From the NCBI GenBank assembly GCA_963770915.1, contig CAVYRG010000001.1, forward strand, positions 3,968,001-4,032,000: 64,000 bases of DNA, read 5' to 3'. Source of the stretch: PALSA-270 sp963770915 (GTDB lineage: Bacteria; Acidobacteriota; Terriglobia; Terriglobales; Acidobacteriaceae). The translations under genes were made by a program, and so were the position numbers. Of the stretch, positions 1-7,662 are shown piece after piece (the first letter of the stretch is position 1; each line of letters starts with the position of its first letter). The notes beneath the pieces were generated by a model. It worked only from the letters and a program-made list of their open reading frames with translations. It was not told where the DNA came from and ran no database searches.

Positions 1-371
1 CCGTGGCAGTCCACGCATCCGGCCAGTGGTGTACCGTCCGCCTTCTTTGTGGCGTGGAAGCTGTGTTCGTAAGCAGACTGCTCGTCAAGGTGGCAGGTGG
101 CACAGGTAATTTTGGCGGGCGTATTGGCGTGGGGCGCGGTCTTTACGTCGGTGTGGCAATCGACGCAGGAAAACATCCCGCCGTGTATCGAGTCTTTGAA
201 TTTGGCGGGGTCAACGTAGAGACTTTCAGACTTGCCGTTGACGTCCTGGGTCAGGCTGGGGTCGCCGTGACAGGCCAGACACTCCTCATTGGTGGGTTTT
301 TGCGCGGCGGACGTGCCCGTGCCCAACAGCAGCAGCGCGAGGATTGATCCGGCGACCGCCGCGCCTTTCAT
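1..371 (-). CDS. Multiheme c-type cytochrome, N-terminal part (cut by window edge)
   Basis: The reading frame starts with ATG at 371 and runs off the left edge, so only the N-terminal ~123 residues are visible. It opens with a signal peptide (MKGAAVAGSILALLLLGTG...) and then carries four CXXCH heme sites in this fragment (CLACH, CVDCH, CATCH, CVDCH), with spaced extra histidines that could be distal ligands. This pattern is typical of periplasmic multiheme domains, sometimes joined to a cytochrome b-type membrane part, but that part would lie outside the window. It begins only 9 bases after the small cytochrome upstream and is the fourth visible gene of the decaheme/MtrB operon, so it probably passes electrons to or from that conduit (inference). 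Confidence 0.85.
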   Translation of the reverse strand, partial: MKGAAVAGSILALLLLGTGTSAAQKPTNEECLACHGDPSLTQDVNGKSESLYVDPAKFKDSIHGGMFSCVDCHTDVKTAPHANTPAKITCATCHLDEQSAYEHSFHATKKADGTPLAGCVDCH

Positions 372-380
372 TGCAGAGGC

Positions 381-722
381 TTACTTCCCTTTGCCCAGTT
401 GGCGGACGTAGGCGGCGAGATCGTTGATTTCGCCCTCCTTCAGTTTCGTCCCATAAGCGGGCATCTTGTTTTTGCCCTTGGTGATGACTGCGGCCAGTTC
501 CGCATCACTCATTTTCTGCACGTCGGCGGAAGCGAAGTCATGCGCTCCCATCGCCTTGCCCGCGGGCGTGCCGCCTTTGCCGTCGGCGCCGTGGCACATT
601 TGGCATTTCGCTTTGTAGGTCGCGGCGGCATCGGCACGCGCCGCAGTGCTGCAAAGCGCCAAACCGGCTACCACTGCCGCCAGCAGCAGGTCCCGAAATA
701 GGCTGACTCTTGCTTTCGCCAT
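381..722 (-). CDS. Monoheme class I cytochrome c, periplasmic
   Basis: A 113-residue secreted cytochrome. A signal peptide (residues 1-31, ending ARA-DA) is followed by the heme site CQMCH at residues 40-44 and a probable distal methionine, Met87, in KNKMPAYG, the layout of small c5/c6-like class I cytochromes. I chose the ATG at 722 because AGGAGG sits 7 bases upstream; an ATG two codons earlier lies too close to that ribosome binding site. It lies 105 bases after the MtrB-like barrel gene and 9 bases before the multiheme gene, in the same direction. The likely role is a soluble periplasmic electron shuttle between the inner membrane and the decaheme/porin conduit. Confidence 0.9.
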   Translation of the reverse strand: MAKARVSLFRDLLLAAVVAGLALCSTAARADAAATYKAKCQMCHGADGKGGTPAGKAMGAHDFASADVQKMSDAELAAVITKGKNKMPAYGTKLKEGEINDLAAYVRQLGKGK

Positions 723-827
723 CACCATTCCTCCTGTCGATCTGGGTCCCAACTCAACTTGAGCTGCCTCAAGTCTTCGGCACAATGATGATACTTCAAA
801 AGCAACGGCTCAACATTGCGGCGAAGT

Positions 828-3314
828 TCAGAATGTGTATTCCAGCGTAGCCGCGATGTAATGGGCGCGGTACGAGGGTTGGTCGGCCCCCATGAACAGA
901 TAACGCGAGGCGCTGTTGTCGCCGACGACGAAGAACGGATAGTAGGGGCTCGGCGTGCCGATCAGCACGTTGGTGCAGCCTGGCACTGGCGCACTGGGCG
1001 GCAATCCGCTCACGCAACCCATGTAAGGCGTCATGGGGGTTGTCTGATAGTCGAGCGAATCGAATTGCGAGTAGCGATATTCGATCTTGGGCGTGAGATG
1101 CGGGGTCAGCCGGTACTTAAATACCGCTACGACTTCGTGGTCTCGGCTCGTAGTCTCCGGGTAGGGTACTGCGGCGTTCGTGCCTGTGAGGAGAAATTTG
1201 TCGGCACCAGTAGTGATGGTCGAATCGCCGAGCGCGAAGCTGTTCACGTTGCCCTTTGCCGCCGAAAGCGAATAGTAAGCGTTGAAATCGGCCTTCTTGC
1301 CCAACTGGGCGTCAAAGCCAACGGAAAAGATGTGGACGTGGTCAATGGCGGTGCTGCCCCAATCATTGTTGGCGCTGTCGCAGCCCTGGGAGGAGACGCT
1401 GCAGTCATCCGGGGTGGGCGTCGCTCCGTTGCCTGGAACACGATAGCGGGAAACCATGCTCTTGTAATAGCGCTCGTAGGAGTAGTCGGCGAACAGCGAG
1501 ATGGAATTGGTCAGCACGAAGTCGCCGTCGAAACCGGCGTTATAACCAAGGTCTTTCAGCACGCCATACAGGTAGTAGGGACGGGTGCCGGCGACGAAGT
1601 TCAAAGCCGTGGGACTGTTGACCCCGCCCGGCTTGTCGTAATTGTCTTGCGACGTCCCGCCGAAGGCAGAAAGACTCAGCCGGTCGGTAACGTCGTAGTC
1701 GATATCAATATCTGCCTGGTTGCGTGTCCGGGCGGCCTCGTCAAAACGCCGGCTGAAGATGTTGTCATTCGCGATGCCGCCGGAGACCGTCAGCGCCTGG
1801 TCGTCCTGGTACGTTTCAGGATTGCGGACGGAGTAGCGATACGATGCCCGCAACGAGAGGTTCTTCAGAAGCGTCGCGTCCACTGCGGTAACAAATCCGT
1901 TCTCGGTCGAGTGCTCGACGTCGCGATTGGTGCGGTCCATGATTTCGCCGTTGTAGCCGACTTTGAGTGAGCTCTTCTTGGCGAAAAACCAGTTGCCGGT
2001 GACCTCGACGTCTTTCTTGTTGTATCCATAAGGCGTGTTGTCGGTGGGGCTGGTAAGGCTGGGAGCGCCAATATCGCCCTCCACCGGGGTCAACGCGAGC
2101 ACAGGCGTGTTGTTGTTGTCGTCGTACTGGCGGTAGGCGACCTTGATGTCGAACTGCTTCCCGATGTTCTTGACTACCGTGTAGTTCATAGCCAAAATCT
2201 GCTTTTCAGCATTCAGGCTGGCCGCCGGCAGGGGCCCGGTTTGCGCTTCCAGAAGGCTGTTGGAGGTATAAGGAATGAAGGCGTCGTTCTGGCGCATCCA
2301 TCCTGCACTCACGCTTGCCAGCACATAGAGTTGCTTTGCCGGCTCGGCCATGCCTTGGGCATTCACGTAGTCCGCCCGGTTGTTGGGATAGAGGTCCATG
2401 CGGCCGGTTGCCGGTCCCTGCGAGGCCGAAGTACAACCGGTAGGCGAGACGCAATCCGTGGTGCGGAACGGATTGTCGAAGGTTAGGGTATTGACGTTGT
2501 TTTGGAAAATCGAGCCCAAGTACCCGCCCTGGATGCCCCATTTCTCGCTTACGCGTTCAGCCATCACCTTGATCTTGTTGGTGAAATAGTCGATCGGCTC
2601 CGGCACTTCCACTCCATAGCCGCTGGACAGAGAAGCGCTTGGGCTGGAGTTAAAGATTACGCCGATTGGCCGCGTGCCCGATTCATGCTCACGCGTGAAG
2701 GAAGCCATCACATCCCAGTCCGGTGTGAACTCATAGTTGAACAGGATGGTTCCGGCGCGGCGGTAAGTCGCTGGAGTGATGAAATTCAGACCGGGAACGA
2801 TTTGCGTCTGGATAGTGCTGGGCAGCGAAGTCGATGTCGCCAGACCCTGTAGGGTGGTCCGGGTCAGCAAAGGAATGGACAAGACTCCTGGCGCGGTCTG
2901 GGTATAAATAGTGCGGGTGGTATTGGAATAAATGTGAGGAATCTCGTCATAACGGAACTGGATCTTGAAGCGATCCCACTCCCCGAAGGTTGCCAGGTAG
3001 CTCTGGTCGCGGTAGACGGCGCGGTCGCTTTGTAGATCGACGAAATACTTCGATCCGGCCAGACTGTCCATATTCAGCCGGAAGCGGCGCACGAAAAATC
3101 CGTCTCGCACATCGCCATACTGGTTGTACTTCGACGTCAGAAAGTTCGGTGTGAAGGGAAGATCGGGACGGCCATAAACATTCCCCCAAACCGTCTGACT
3201 GCCGGCATCGACCATTCCATGCATTGGCGCAGGCTGGTCCTGGCCCAGGGCCAGCGCCGGAACCAACAGCAGCCCCAGTAGCAAGTACCCGATTTTCTGT
3301 CTTGGCCGTGTCAT
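828..3314 (-). CDS. MtrB/PioB-family outer-membrane beta-barrel protein
   Basis: 828 residues with a signal peptide (MTRPRQKIGYLLLGLLLVPALALG) followed by a long protein of alternating aromatic/polar strands ending in a C-terminal aromatic residue (YTF), as in large outer-membrane barrels. The early segment with GNVYGRP, FVRRFRLN and FKIQFRYDEIPH resembles the MtrB/PioB family, which forms a sheath around a periplasmic decaheme cytochrome and lets electrons cross the outer membrane. The N-terminal CXXC seen in Shewanella MtrB is not evident. It starts 12 bases after the decaheme cytochrome gene, behind GAGGAG, so the two are almost certainly co-translated and form one complex. The exact donor or acceptor cannot be read from sequence. 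Confidence 0.88.
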   Translation of the reverse strand: MTRPRQKIGYLLLGLLLVPALALGQDQPAPMHGMVDAGSQTVWGNVYGRPDLPFTPNFLTSKYNQYGDVRDGFFVRRFRLNMDSLAGSKYFVDLQSDRAVYRDQSYLATFGEWDRFKIQFRYDEIPHIYSNTTRTIYTQTAPGVLSIPLLTRTTLQGLATSTSLPSTIQTQIVPGLNFITPATYRRAGTILFNYEFTPDWDVMASFTREHESGTRPIGVIFNSSPSASLSSGYGVEVPEPIDYFTNKIKVMAERVSEKWGIQGGYLGSIFQNNVNTLTFDNPFRTTDCVSPTGCTSASQGPATGRMDLYPNNRADYVNAQGMAEPAKQLYVLASVSAGWMRQNDAFIPYTSNSLLEAQTGPLPAASLNAEKQILAMNYTVVKNIGKQFDIKVAYRQYDDNNNTPVLALTPVEGDIGAPSLTSPTDNTPYGYNKKDVEVTGNWFFAKKSSLKVGYNGEIMDRTNRDVEHSTENGFVTAVDATLLKNLSLRASYRYSVRNPETYQDDQALTVSGGIANDNIFSRRFDEAARTRNQADIDIDYDVTDRLSLSAFGGTSQDNYDKPGGVNSPTALNFVAGTRPYYLYGVLKDLGYNAGFDGDFVLTNSISLFADYSYERYYKSMVSRYRVPGNGATPTPDDCSVSSQGCDSANNDWGSTAIDHVHIFSVGFDAQLGKKADFNAYYSLSAAKGNVNSFALGDSTITTGADKFLLTGTNAAVPYPETTSRDHEVVAVFKYRLTPHLTPKIEYRYSQFDSLDYQTTPMTPYMGCVSGLPPSAPVPGCTNVLIGTPSPYYPFFVVGDNSASRYLFMGADQPSYRAHYIAATLEYTF

Positions 3315-3326
3315 TCTTTCTCTCCT

Positions 3327-4337
3327 CTACCTCAAGAAGGCATTCCCCGAAGGGCTGTTGGAACCGTGAATCTGGGAATGGCAGTTGGTGCAACCGCGAT
3401 TGAAATTCTTGATGGAGCTGAGCGGCTGCGGCTGCGTGGGGTGGCGGCTCGAATCGTGGCAGGAGTCGCAAACCCTCGGCATGCGCACTTTCAGCAGGTC
3501 GGGATTGCTGCTGCCATGCGGGTCGTGGCAATTGGCGCAGTTTTCCTCTACCGGCGGATGCTCCCACAGGAATGGGCCCCGGCGCTCGGCGTGGCAGCTA
3601 TAGCAATTCTCGTTGATCGAACTCTGGATCAGCTGGCTCGGATTGGGGCTGCCGTGCGGATTGTGGCAACTGGTGCAGGTGACTTTGCCTTCGCGGTACG
3701 GCATGTGTGAGGAGCGTTGCAGTTGCGCCCGCCGCATCTGGTGGCATTGCAGGCAAAGCTCGGGTTCCGGAAGATGCGTTCCCACATGGGTGGTGAGCGG
3801 CGCGCCAAACCGCGTCTGCTTTTCCGCGGCCTCGTAACGCTCTGCGGGGCTGCCGTAATGAATCTGGTGGCAATCCACGCAAGCCATACCGCGCGACGCG
3901 TGCGGGCTGGCCCGCCAGAACATCTGGTTGCCTTTGGAATGGCAGGCCAAACAGGCAGAGTTCTTCTCCTCGGCCGTGTTGTGCGAGTCAGCGGTGAAGC
4001 GGATCGGAATCGTGTCCTTGCCTCCGCCGGCTTCCACGTGAGCCTTGCCGGGTCCGTGGCAGGATTCGCAGCCGCGCGCTTCCAGGCCGGTCTTGGCGTG
4101 CGCCATGGCGTTGCCCATGATGGTGTGAACAAAGCTCTTCTGCTGCTCGGCGTGGCAGGTCACGCAGACGTCGGAACCCACGTAGTCGCCATCTGGTTTA
4201 GTCTCCGAGGGAGCCGCGGCCGGAGCCTCAGTGGCGGCCGGTTTGTTCTCCGGGCCCGGAGTTTGGGCGATGGTCGCAACCGGTAGGACGAGAGCTAGGG
4301 TAAAGAGTGTGAGCGTAAACCCCAGTTTGCGTATCAC
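3327..4337 (-). CDS. DmsE/MtrA-family decaheme c-type cytochrome
   Basis: 336 residues with exactly ten CXXCH heme sites between residues ~58 and 320 (CVTCH, CESCH, CLACH, CVDCH, CLQCH, CTSCH, CYSCH, CANCH, CDSCH, CTNCH), preceded by a signal peptide and a Pro/Ala-rich linker. Ten hemes, the length and the adjacent MtrB-like gene match the DmsE/MtrA family, periplasmic wires that plug into the outer-membrane barrel. I chose GTG at 4337 because GGAAGG lies just upstream and it directly begins the signal peptide; a longer upstream frame exists but encodes no plausible leader. It is the first gene of the minus-strand operon. No outer-surface decaheme partner (MtrC type) is visible in this window. 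Confidence 0.92.
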   Translation of the reverse strand: MIRKLGFTLTLFTLALVLPVATIAQTPGPENKPAATEAPAAAPSETKPDGDYVGSDVCVTCHAEQQKSFVHTIMGNAMAHAKTGLEARGCESCHGPGKAHVEAGGGKDTIPIRFTADSHNTAEEKNSACLACHSKGNQMFWRASPHASRGMACVDCHQIHYGSPAERYEAAEKQTRFGAPLTTHVGTHLPEPELCLQCHQMRRAQLQRSSHMPYREGKVTCTSCHNPHGSPNPSQLIQSSINENCYSCHAERRGPFLWEHPPVEENCANCHDPHGSSNPDLLKVRMPRVCDSCHDSSRHPTQPQPLSSIKNFNRGCTNCHSQIHGSNSPSGNAFLR

Positions 4338-4545
4338 GGTCTTCCTTCCGCGGCTACCGGACTTGCCTCGATGGAGCCAACCGGTATCCGCAAACATATG
4401 AAATAGGGTTAATACGTCATTGCAACCGACTTCGTCGCACTTAGTACTTCGACTAGTATCCTTCCCTCGCGTCCAGACTGAAAGCAAAAGAAGACACCAG
4501 TACCTCTCTTAGTACCAAAATGGGTGAAGGCCCACTTTACCAAAA
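4338..4545. promoter_or_regulatory. Leader of the decaheme/MtrB operon with repeated TACT motifs
   Basis: This 208-base stretch separates two minus-strand genes and must hold the promoter of the cytochrome operon. Read on the minus strand it contains GGTACTAAGAGAGGTACTGG (two GGTACT units 6 bases apart), then GATACTAG and AGTACTAAG further down, so TACT-centred elements occur four times. These could be half-sites for a regulator, but no known consensus was matched and no clear -35/-10 pair was found. Confidence 0.35.
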
Positions 4546-4941
4546 CTAAGTTGCTTTTTGAAGCTCTGAAACCTGTTGAACTTCAGCCTGCCGGGCTTCG
4601 CGCCGGGCGATTTCTTTCCGCAGCCAGTTCTTGAGGGCTTCCTCCAGCTGGATCTGCGAGCCGTATTGATAGAAATGCTCTATTGTCTCGCCATGTTCCG
4701 TAATGGGAATATGGCGGCAAGGAACGCGCTCACCCTGTTGGCCCTCCGGCACGAACTGCATAAGGAGGCACTCACGGCAGGGAATCGGCCGCGAAGCATC
4801 ATCAAAGTTCAAACAGGTGGGCGAGTCCTCGAATATGAAACGCGCGCGCCACGGGGCTTTCGGAAAGCGTCCATAACCACCGTCTTCCAAGAATTTGAGC
4901 TCGAACCGAAGAGCTTCAAGAGTTTCGTTAATGTCTGCCAT
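4546..4941 (-). CDS. Conserved hypothetical protein with C-CxxC-C cysteines
   Basis: 131 residues, no signal peptide or membrane segment. The ATG at 4941 (MADINETLEAL) follows AGAGG at proper spacing; the frame extends upstream but without a better start. The centre holds cysteines in the order PTCLNF, IPCREC and VPCRHI, with a histidine beside the last, which could bind a metal such as zinc. The C-terminal ~35 residues are strongly helical and charged (LEEALKNWLRKEIARREA), possibly a coiled coil. I do not recognise the family. It stands alone, divergent from the dehydrogenase operon and on the same strand as, but 208 bases from, the cytochrome operon. Confidence 0.7.
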   Translation of the reverse strand: MADINETLEALRFELKFLEDGGYGRFPKAPWRARFIFEDSPTCLNFDDASRPIPCRECLLMQFVPEGQQGERVPCRHIPITEHGETIEHFYQYGSQIQLEEALKNWLRKEIARREARQAEVQQVSELQKAT

Positions 4942-5009
4942 ATGCCAACCTCTTGCCCATAGCTTCACAGGAAGCTGCACCACGGCGTAGGACCTACGTC
5001 ACCGGCGAA

Positions 5010-5025
5010 TGTGATTAGAATCACA
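5010..5025. promoter_or_regulatory. CRP/FNR-family operator, perfect consensus palindrome
   Basis: TGTGATTAGAATCACA is a perfect 16-base palindrome fitting the CRP consensus TGTGA-N6-TCACA. It lies between the divergent genes starting at 4941 and 5112, 86 bases upstream of the plus-strand operon, where it could regulate either direction. A CRP/FNR-superfamily regulator is expected to bind; its gene is not in this window. Confidence 0.65.
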
Positions 5026-5111
5026 AAGGGGTGTTCTTGTAGGAACCGCCCTGCTGCGCACTGAGTTGCCGTTCGACTGCCTGAACATGTAGGTTGGGTT
5101 TCGACAGTTCT

Positions 5112-6173
5112 ATGAAAACCTTTACCATCGCGGTGCTCCCGGGCGACGGGATCGGCAACGAGGTCGTACCGGAAGGCCTGCGAGTTCTGGAACGGGCCGG
5201 TTCCAATTTCGGGATTCAATTTCGCTTTCAGCCTTTCGATTGGGGTTGCGAAACCTACAAGAAGACCGGACGCATGATGCCGGCGGATGGCATTGCCCGC
5301 CTGCGCGATCACGATGCCATCTTCTTTGGAGCCGTCGGCTCCCCCGACGTCCCCGATCACATTTCGCTGTGGGGCCTGCTGATTCCCATTCGCAGGGAAT
5401 TTGACCAATACGTGAACCTGCGTCCGGTGCGTTTGCTCCCGGGCGTCGAGCCGCCGGTGCGCGGTTACAAGGCCGGGGACATTGATTTCTGGGTGGTGAG
5501 AGAAAATTCCGAGGGCGAGTATTCTCAGCTGGGCGGGCGACTGTTCGCCGGCACCGCGCAGGAAATGGTGGTGCAGGAGTCGGTCTTCACCCGGCGCGGC
5601 ACGAACCGCATCATGAGATACGCCTTCGAGCTGGCCAAGAAACTCGATCGTAAACACGTCACGTCGGCGACGAAATCGAACGGGCTGTTTCACTCCATGC
5701 CGTACTGGGACGAGCGTTTCGCCGCCATCAGCGCGGAGTATCCCGATGTGCGCGCCGATCAGTATCACGTCGATATTCTGGCGGCGCGGTTTGTCATGTC
5801 GCCGCAGCGCTTCAGCGTGGTCGTGGCCAGCAACCTGTTCGGAGATATTTTGTCGGACTTGGGGCCGGGCGTGACCGGCACCATCGGGATTGCGCCTTCG
5901 GCCAACATCAATCCCGAGCGGAAGTATCCATCCATGTTTGAGCCGGTGCACGGCTCGGCGCCGGATATCGCCGGCAAGGGGATCGCAAACCCCATCGGCC
6001 AGATATGGTCGGCGGCGATGATGCTGGAGCATTTGGGCGAAGCGGACGCAGGCAAAGCGGTTCTTGCCGCGATCGAAAAAGTGCTGGCCGCGCCGCATCC
6101 GGCGCTGACTCCCGACATGGGAGGCACCGCTACAACCCGGGAACTAGGGAGCGCCATTGTTGAGGCTCTTTAG
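5112..6173 (+). CDS. Tartrate/D-malate dehydrogenase-like enzyme (isopropylmalate dehydrogenase superfamily)
   Basis: 353 residues of the NAD-dependent beta-hydroxyacid oxidative decarboxylase family. Visible motifs: VLPGDGIGNEVV at the N-terminus, NLRPVRLLPG, the WVVRENSEGEYS loop, the catalytic lysine region TSATKSNGL, the metal-binding aspartates in YHVDILAARF and NLFGDILSDL, and FEPVHGSAPDIAG. ATKSNG and the length point to the tartrate/D-malate dehydrogenase branch rather than LeuB (which usually has DKANV). ATG 5112 starts the MKTFTIAVLPGDG domain directly. It is the first gene of the run leading to the PQQ dehydrogenase and overlaps the next frame by 17 bases. Exact substrate unresolved. 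Confidence 0.85.
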   Translation: MKTFTIAVLPGDGIGNEVVPEGLRVLERAGSNFGIQFRFQPFDWGCETYKKTGRMMPADGIARLRDHDAIFFGAVGSPDVPDHISLWGLLIPIRREFDQYVNLRPVRLLPGVEPPVRGYKAGDIDFWVVRENSEGEYSQLGGRLFAGTAQEMVVQESVFTRRGTNRIMRYAFELAKKLDRKHVTSATKSNGLFHSMPYWDERFAAISAEYPDVRADQYHVDILAARFVMSPQRFSVVVASNLFGDILSDLGPGVTGTIGIAPSANINPERKYPSMFEPVHGSAPDIAGKGIANPIGQIWSAAMMLEHLGEADAGKAVLAAIEKVLAAPHPALTPDMGGTATTRELGSAIVEAL

Positions 6174-6660
6174 CGCCCATGGGCGAAACAGAGTGGTGCA
6201 CGCGCTTCGGGGCGGCGGCTCAAAACGGCTGCGGATGACTTGGAGCCTTGCGTTGGCAGGGTGCCTGTTGGCCGGGGCCGCTTGCCACAAGCAATCCAAG
6301 CCAACGCCCGCGGAGAATGCTCGTTTCTTCGATCAGCAAGTCCGGCCGGTTCTGTGCGCGCACTGCATCATGTGTCACAACGCTCAGCTCAGCAATGGAA
6401 ACCTCTCGCTCGCCAGTCGAGCCGATGTGCTGAAGGGTGGCTCGCTGGGGCCGGTGGTCACTCCTTTCCGGCCCGAGGACAGCCTGATGATTCATGCCGT
6501 CCGCCGCGACGATAAAGCGATGCTGCTGATGCCGCCGGGTCCCAAACTGCCTGACCATGACATTGCTACACTCAATGATTGGGTGAGCCGCGGAATTCCC
6601 TGGGGCTCCCAGCCACTTGCGTGCAGCCCGCCCACTGCTCCGCCCGGACCGCAAGACTGA
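6157..6660 (+). CDS. Lipoprotein with planctomycete-type cytochrome c domain
   Basis: Up to 167 residues. After a lipoprotein-type leader (KRLRMTWSLALAGCLLAGAAC, two possible lipidation cysteines) comes a single heme site CAHCIMCH within a segment resembling the planctomycete cytochrome C domain (FFDQQVRPVLCAHC...NAQLSNGNLSLASRADVLKGG). The start is uncertain: TTG 6157 has AGGGAG upstream, GTG 6193/6196 gives the most natural basic leader, and ATG 6235 gives a short one. It overlaps the preceding gene's end. It likely anchors a heme in the inner or outer membrane as an electron acceptor for the downstream quinoprotein (inference). Confidence 0.72.
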   Translation: MLRLFSAHGRNRVVHALRGGGSKRLRMTWSLALAGCLLAGAACHKQSKPTPAENARFFDQQVRPVLCAHCIMCHNAQLSNGNLSLASRADVLKGGSLGPVVTPFRPEDSLMIHAVRRDDKAMLLMPPGPKLPDHDIATLNDWVSRGIPWGSQPLACSPPTAPPGPQD

Positions 6661-6771
6661 CCACGGCCAAGGCTCTTGTTGATGAATTACGGGCCTAGGG
6701 TTTATGGTTGATTCCCGATGACTCGCCTTCTCGTAGGGAGAGCTTGAGGATGGTTCTTCCCGCCGAGATAT

Positions 6772-7662
6772 TTGCCTGAAAGGAAGCCTCCCATCTTGCA
6801 CACCCGACGCGGTTCTCATCCAGCGCGACAGCGAAGGCTTGTCCGCGGTGGAACTCAAATTTTGGCGATCTTGTTGCTAACGGCTGGGCTGTTGCAAGCC
6901 CAGATCGCCAAGCCGGAAAACCCGCTGGGCAACGGCCCAGATATCGTTTCCGCCGGCCGCAGCGTCTATAACCAGACCTGCACGGAATGCCACGGGCAAG
7001 ACGGCCGCCAGGGCGAGCGCGCTCCCGCGCTGGCCGGCAACCGGCGTTTCTTCCGGCTGAGCGACGAGGCGATTTTCGACACCATCAAGAAAGGCATTCC
7101 GGGAACCCCAATGCCCGCGCTCGGCCTGCCAGACAACGACATCTGGCGTATCGTGGCCTTCATCCAGAACCTGCGCAGTACAGCCTCCGACCGCGACGTT
7201 CCCGGAGACGTGGAAGCGGGCGAGAGCATTTTTCAGGGTAAGGGGCACTGCGAGCAATGCCATATGATCCGAGGGCAGGGCGGCACGGTTGGTCCCGATC
7301 TCTCGAGCATTGGGGCGCAAGTGACGCTGCAACACCTGCGCGAATCTCTGACCCAAGATCAGCCGATCCCGGCGGGCTACCGCCCGGTCAGAGTAGTTAC
7401 GAAAAGCGGCGAAGTCGTGGAGGGCGTGGCCAAGAACGAAGATGAATTCTCCATTCAAATCCTCGATATGCACAACAAACTTCACCTTTTCGACAAAAGC
7501 GAGTTGCGGGAAGTCGTTCACGCCAAGAAATCGCTCATGCCGCATAACCTCGATAAGCAACTCACCCCCGGCGAGTTTCAGAATCTGCTGGCCATGCTGA
7601 GCCGCCAGGCCCGGATCAAGGTGCACATTGCCCAAGAGGGCGAAGGCGAGGTGGGGCGATGA
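6772..7662 (+). CDS. Diheme cytochrome c with Verrucomicrobium/Pirellula-type heme-binding domain
   Basis: About 296 residues, with a basic N-terminus and hydrophobic leader ending LLQAQ near residue 44. First heme domain: CTECH at 70-74 with probable axial Met114 (GTPMPALG). Second heme site: CEQCH at 160-164, followed by MIRGQGGTVGPDLSSIG, the signature of the putative heme-binding domain often found in Planctomycetes, Verrucomicrobia and Acidobacteria. The start is a TTG at 6772 (or TTG 6796); no ATG is usable in frame. Its stop overlaps the ATG of the PQQ dehydrogenase (ATGA), so it is the likely direct electron acceptor for that enzyme. Confidence 0.85.
   Translation: MPERKPPILHTRRGSHPARQRRLVRGGTQILAILLLTAGLLQAQIAKPENPLGNGPDIVSAGRSVYNQTCTECHGQDGRQGERAPALAGNRRFFRLSDEAIFDTIKKGIPGTPMPALGLPDNDIWRIVAFIQNLRSTASDRDVPGDVEAGESIFQGKGHCEQCHMIRGQGGTVGPDLSSIGAQVTLQHLRESLTQDQPIPAGYRPVRVVTKSGEVVEGVAKNEDEFSIQILDMHNKLHLFDKSELREVVHAKKSLMPHNLDKQLTPGEFQNLLAMLSRQARIKVHIAQEGEGEVGR

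Noticed and set aside
816..1970. A 384-codon open frame on the plus strand opposite the MtrB-like gene
   Set aside because: Composition is low in known motifs and it lies fully antisense to a gene with clear signal peptide and barrel features; high GC creates such frames.
4965..6098. A 377-codon minus-strand frame opposite the tartrate-dehydrogenase-like gene
   Set aside because: Antisense shadow of a gene with unmistakable family motifs; its own translation shows no domain.
6157..6660. Frameshift joining the lipoprotein cytochrome to the tartrate-dehydrogenase-like gene
   Set aside because: The first gene ends normally at full family length; the overlap of 17 bases only reflects an upstream alternative start.
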